This document shows positions 59,912 to 64,000 of a stretch of DNA of 64,000 nucleotides, one piece after another; within the stretch, counting starts at the first letter, position 1, and the number at the start of each line of letters is the position of its first letter. The notes under the pieces are model-generated. The model saw only the letters and a list, made by a program, of their open reading frames with translations. It searched no databases and was not told the DNA's origin. Made by a program: the position numbers and the translations under genes. The DNA is from Utricularia gibba. Taxonomy: Eukaryota; Streptophyta; Magnoliopsida; Lamiales; Lentibulariaceae. The stretch lies in contig NEEC01000018.1 of assembly GCA_002189035.1 (NCBI GenBank), positions 62,001 through 126,000 on the forward strand. Reading direction: 5' to 3'.

Positions 59912-61896
59912 TGATAGCACACAAATTTTCATGTTTTTAGAATATGAAAATCATGAGTTTTTAATTATGTTTAGTTGTTTATTTTATAGTTTTAAGTATT
60001 TTTATATATAATTTAGAAAAATATGATTTTTGGTGTATTAGTGGGCTAAATCAAAGGATTTAGCCCACCCTATGTCTAACCCGATTTTGGAGTCTAGCAG
60101 CTACCCGAAACTCATGGAAAAGTCAAGGATTTCATGTAAATTTCCGTGCAGCAGGAAGTAATGAATACACTGTCTCGATAATAGTTTGCAAGTTAGAGGC
60201 AGGAGCAGAAGAACTGTCATAGAATATACTTGCCTTGGGCAGTGGGAGGCGAGAGAAAGGGAGAGGAGAGAGAATCGCAAGGGGATAACACGTTTTTCAG
60301 AATACACATGGGGGGTTTTCCCTCCAACCTCCAACGTTGAGGAGAACAACTTCTCCTCCAACAACAACACCCGCAACACGAAGAACACCGACCAGAAGAG
60401 GAGAAGAAGAACTTCATCATCAAGAACAGCATAAGAACCAGTTAAGCGCCACTATTCCGATTCAGGAACAGTAGTAGACGGAAACCAGACTTCTTACTGC
60501 TTTGTTTTAGTTTGTTGATGTTTTCAGTTTATGCAACCAACTTTCGTATGATGTTCTCAACATTTTCGTTGTTTTATGTTAATGCCATTACATTTTGCCT
60601 TCAAAGCATGAGTAGCTAAACCTTAGGGGTGCCTTAAGGTGAAACATGGTGGTGTGACTCTACGAATCTCAATAAAATTCATCATTGTTTATTAGCTCTT
60701 GTTTCTATCAAGCCATCGGTAGACCTAAGGAGGAGAACAAATAGCTTCACAACTTAGATGCTTATTTAGAGGTAGACCAACAAATCAAGACGTGAGCAAT
60801 AGGTATTAGTCCGAGGTAAAACCAGTAGAATCGGGTAGACCTAATTGCAATGTTGGTGATAATATGGGGGACTAGCTTAGCCGAAAATATGATAAATGAC
60901 CTGGGTAGACTTAGGTTATTGTTCCTGGTTATTTAGTACTCCCCCAACACGACGAGTACTAAATCAGGAGAGGAGAAGATCTTCATCCTCAAGAACCGTA
61001 TATGAGCCCAGTTCCAACGCTACTGTTCCGTCTAGGGAACAGTAGCAGACGGAAACAAGAACTCTTACTGCTTTATTTTCGTTTGTGGATGTTTTTCAGT
61101 TTTTGCAGCCAACTCGTTCACAATGTTCTTGACATTTTCGTTGCTTTATGCTAATGTTATCATGTTTTACCTTCAAATCATGAGTAGCTAAACCCTAGGA
61201 ATGCCTTGAGGTGAAGCATAGTGGTGTGGGTCTAGGAATCTTAATAAAATTTACCATTGTTCCTTAGCTCTTGTTTCTATCAAACCATGAGTAGACCTAA
61301 AAAGGGGAACAAGTAGCTTCACAACTTAGATGCTTGATTTAGAGGTACACCAACAAATCAAGACGTGAGTGTAAGTCCGGAGTGGAACCAATAGAATTGG
61401 GTAGACCTAGTTCTATATGCTTTGCATGCGGGTAAACCTAATTGCAATGTTGGTGATGATATGAGGGATTAGCTTAGCCAAAAACATTGTGAATGACCAG
61501 AGTAGACTTAGGTTATTTGAAGTTATGAGTGTGGGAACATGGTAGATTAAATTAGGGATTTTGACACTACACTACCTACAGACCCTTAAGACACCTTAGT
61601 ATTATTCTGAGTTAGAACCAATACCTGTTACCTTAGCGTTAAGATCTGATATTGTTTACTTATCTTATTTACCGAACTTGTTTACCACTGTTGCTCCGAG
61701 CTTAGACTAAGACTTCCTGTTATCCCGAATTATGCATTTACTAAAACACTTAGCAAGCACAAGCTTTTCGTGATCGACCCCGACATCCACTATACAAGTT
61801 TTCTAAATTTGTATTTTGTGTAGATTAGGGATTATAAATTTATTTGATAACAAAATTTCTATTTTTACAACGATATTAGGAAATTTCCGTTTATCA
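59912..61896 (+). mobile_element. 3' LTR (copy E, 1985 bp) with internal 570-bp duplication
   Basis: It starts TGATAGCACACAAATTTTC and ends TTTCCGTTTATCA, the family termini seen in copy B. Within it, 60421-60940 and 60991-61500 are near-parallel: both contain CAAGAAC..., GAACAGTAG(T/C)AGACGGAAAC, TTTCGTTG, AAGCATGAGTAGCTAAACC-type, GACTAGCTTAGCC-type and TAGACTTAGGTTATT strings, 570 bp apart. This explains the length difference from copy B (1405 bp). The flanks (TAGTG, CCATC) do not match, as expected when internal sequence lies on one side. Confidence 0.8.
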
Positions 61897-62200
61897 CCAT
61901 CCACAAGAACGAGATTACAAAGGTGTAGCTCTAATACTGTGTTCAAAAGGTAAAAAGAATAGAAATCAAAAGTCATAAACAATTTCGGAAAAATTTTTCA
62001 ATTCCTTATTTTTTGTTGGTATAAAATATGTATATATAAGTTTTCGGTTATAGCCCAATACAAATAAAAAACCACATATTTGCTCCAAGTCCAAAGTGAA
62101 GTCAAGCATCATCTTTCAAGGATGATATTCTAGATTGTTGAAAGTGACTTACCTTCAATAGCTTAAGGCTGCGATGGACAATTGCAGGATCTTAGAGCAG
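61897..62200 (-). repeat. Possible copia LTR edge with primer-binding site (weak)
   Basis: On the minus strand, AACACAGTATTAGAGCTACA at about 61936-61955 resembles an LTR end (AACA) followed by a degraded initiator-tRNA primer site (usually TGGTATCAGAGC). No coding part follows. This is a suggestion only; otherwise the stretch holds nothing recognisable. Confidence 0.2.
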
Positions 62201-62435
62201 CTTTAAGACATGTCTTGATATGGGTGTTCTTGCGGAGGATCAAGCAGAAGAAGTCAACGATAATGAAGAGAATGTTGCCCAAGCTGGAAGCTATACTGCC
62301 GGTGGAACTAACACTCTTTACTATGCGAGACAGTCCAAGAAAATTGGCAAGAAATGGATATGTTGTTTGTGGGGTGTCGGTTTTGTGATAGTATTCCTAT
62401 TATCAGCTTGGTTGCAAGATGCACAAACAGAATGA
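62200..62435 (+). pseudogene. Qa-SNARE (syntaxin) C-terminal exon fragment
   Basis: Plus-strand reading gives LDMGVLAEDQAEEVNDNEEN, then VAQAGSYTAGGTNTLYYARQ, SKKIGKKW and a hydrophobic anchor CCLWGVGFVIVFLLSAWL before the stop at 62433-62435. This matches the end of the SNARE helix and tail anchor of plant SYP1-type syntaxins (LDMAVLVE-QGE--NDIE-NV--AG--V-GGTNSL-YA--MKK). The rest of the syntaxin (N-terminal Habc domain) is not upstream: the sequence there is retroelement. A splice acceptor may lie near 62203. It is probably an orphaned last exon cut off by retroelement insertion, or a small duplicated fragment. Confidence 0.6.
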
Positions 62436-62585
62436 TCCTACCTAGTAGCCATTCCTCTTGGGTTAGTGCAATTTCACAGAAGAATAAGTACAAGATTATC
62501 TTAAGCAGTAAGTTATTGTTCCTGGACTGCCCTCCTCCCATAGACTGGAGGTGTAACAAAAAGGAGAAAGACTGAGTTTCAATGA

Positions 62586-63932
62586 TCAAGACACGCTTAG
62601 CACTTGGGTAGCAGTCCAAGATTCATTAGGCTCCAGCAGAACATGTCCAATCTGAAACGCAGAGATGATAAGAAACAACATTTTTTCTTAAATCACAAAC
62701 GAGGAGCAAAAAGCAGGAGTTCCATAAAAATCTTCACCCCGTGAAAGCTGATGCCGAACACCAGACCACTCAATCAAAAAGAATGTTGTTTCAACTCGTA
62801 CCTTGGCGTTTTCAACACAAACGAAATCTTTATAGCATGCTTCCATGGTTAAATATGGGTTCCACAAGACGGTGTCAGACCAACTGTTGAAGAAAATGAA
62901 AATGTGAGCATATGATGGAAACAGGAACACTGACGTTCAACCAGAATCTTGAGTACTTTGTATTTTTTATGGTGATCACATCCCCAAGACCGTTCTCCAG
63001 CTCCAGTTCCTTAGGAGCATCAAGATAGATGCAATCAACAAACCCAGGGAAGGTTACGTTTTCTCTGTTTCAACATGTCAAGGGTAGTGGTAAATAGAGA
63101 AAAATAAAACATGAACCGAGATCAAAATCCTGCACGACGTAGAGTGCGTACCTTTCTTCCTTACCCTCGATGGGATTTTTAGGATCAGGATCTTTGTTCA
63201 AAGTTCTGCAGCCTTTTAGACCCTTGACAGATGCTCCCGTAACTGAAGCCTGCAGTTCCTCCAAAAATGAAATAACGGAACAAAAGGGTTTCATCTAATA
63301 TAACGGAAAAGATGATCGATCAAACACGATTATAATACTATAACTCTCAAGAAATTTGAGAAAATGGTAACGGATACCTTGAAATAAGTGTGAAGGGCAG
63401 TTGTAAATGAAAATGGTTTTGCATCAGTGTTTGTTATTTTCAGCTCAGTGGAGAGGACATTTTTGCCAAGAGTAACCTGTCTCAGAGTAACGAGAAGGTG
63501 AAACTGGCAGAAAAAATGAATGAAGAATCTATACGAAGGTGCAGTGAACAGCAATCGAGAGTTAAGGGCTGTAAAATCGGTTACCCTGTAAAGAGCCTGA
63601 AAGCTGTAGTCCCACATGGCACGGCTGTATGGATCATCTTTTAACTCCAACGTGACTGCTGGATTGACTTCATCATTTTCAGAACTAACAACAGACCAGT
63701 TCATGTTTCTAGCAAAACCGTGCTGCATAAAACCAATTCATGACTTCCATCATTTTCAAAACTCAAAGGCCTGTTCCATAGGTCTACAGTTACTGAGTTT
63801 CCGTTCTACGTGAATTCAATATCGAGCTTCAGTAGACTAAAGATTTGATCTCAGTAATGGTGGATTCATTCCCAAGTTACCTGCTGTATCGCCCCAGGTC
63901 CAAACTGTGGAAAACAGTGCGGTATGCCGCCA
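62586..63932 (-). CDS. Glucose-6-phosphate 1-epimerase (aldose 1-epimerase family), 3' exons
   Basis: Interconverts alpha and beta anomers of hexose 6-phosphate. Visible exons: 63881-63932, 63585-63722, 63378-63476, 63152-63249, 62957-63064, 62802-62883, 62586-62651. Introns are GT-AG and every phase fits. The 5' exons lie beyond the window. Order of landmarks: GGIPHCFPQFGPGAIQQ, HGFARNMNWSVV, SFTTALHTYF, ASVTGASVKGLKGC, FPGFVDCIYLDAPKEL, WNPYLTMEACYKDFVCVENA, and the end IGHVLLEPNESWTATQVLSV. These are the standard blocks of plant putative glucose-6-phosphate 1-epimerases, including the His of FPQFGPG/HGFARN and the Glu of KDFVCVENA. About 213 residues are present. It appears intact. Confidence 0.94.
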
Positions 63933-64000
63933 CTGTTGCAAAGTGAGATAACAATCACAAGAAAAAAAAAGTGAATCATGAAACCATAGTCAAAGGACTT

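Noticed and set aside
1-64000. tRNA, rRNA or organellar DNA insertions
   Set aside because: No cloverleaf-like segment, rRNA string or plastid/mitochondrial gene was recognised by eye; a dedicated scan could still find short ones.

Overview
The window is plant nuclear DNA, almost certainly from a eudicot. It has spliced genes with short introns, a plastid ferrochelatase with a light-harvesting-type tail, an INDETERMINATE-domain zinc-finger factor, eight-cysteine plant defensins, and a dense background of degraded plant LTR retrotransposons and DNA transposons. I cannot name the species. No bacterial, organellar or CRISPR features were seen.

Layout. 1-14 kb is a transposon graveyard: a Ty3/gypsy pol pseudogene, an antisense Tat-like gag-protease remnant, a PIF/Harbinger element (ORF1 plus transposase) split by a solo-LTR-like repeat, a hAT remnant, and a solo LTR with an intact 5-bp target duplication. 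15.0-17.0 kb holds an MFS transporter gene (minus). 17.5-33.5 kb is AT-rich DNA with further LTR copies, a TIR element carrying a broken PPR gene fragment, and a Ty1/copia element (minus) cut by at least two nested insertions. 35.3-37.1 kb holds an IDD transcription factor gene (minus). 39.1-41.3 kb is a second copia wreck. 42.4-47.1 kb is an unusual composite: inverted arrays of about 75-bp repeats flank a gag-like ORF, a perfect 71-bp satellite array and a decayed FCP1/NIF-type HAD phosphatase. 48.0-49.8 kb holds two tandem defensin genes (plus). 52.6-56.3 kb is an 11-exon ferrochelatase-2 gene (minus). 57.3-61.9 kb is the 3' part of an Athila-like retroelement with a complete 3' LTR. 62.2 kb holds a syntaxin C-terminal fragment. 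62.6-63.9 kb holds the 3' exons of a glucose-6-phosphate 1-epimerase gene (minus), which runs off the window.

Function. The six host genes (transporter, transcription factor, two defensins, ferrochelatase, epimerase) are independently transcribed and share no evident pathway. Only the two defensins form a cluster. Exon structures given here were built by hand from splice consensus, reading phase and family similarity. All reported exon chains keep frame, but no transcript evidence was available.

A single LTR family with TGATA...TATCA ends recurs at least eight times in both orientations and accounts for much of the otherwise unexplained intergenic sequence.
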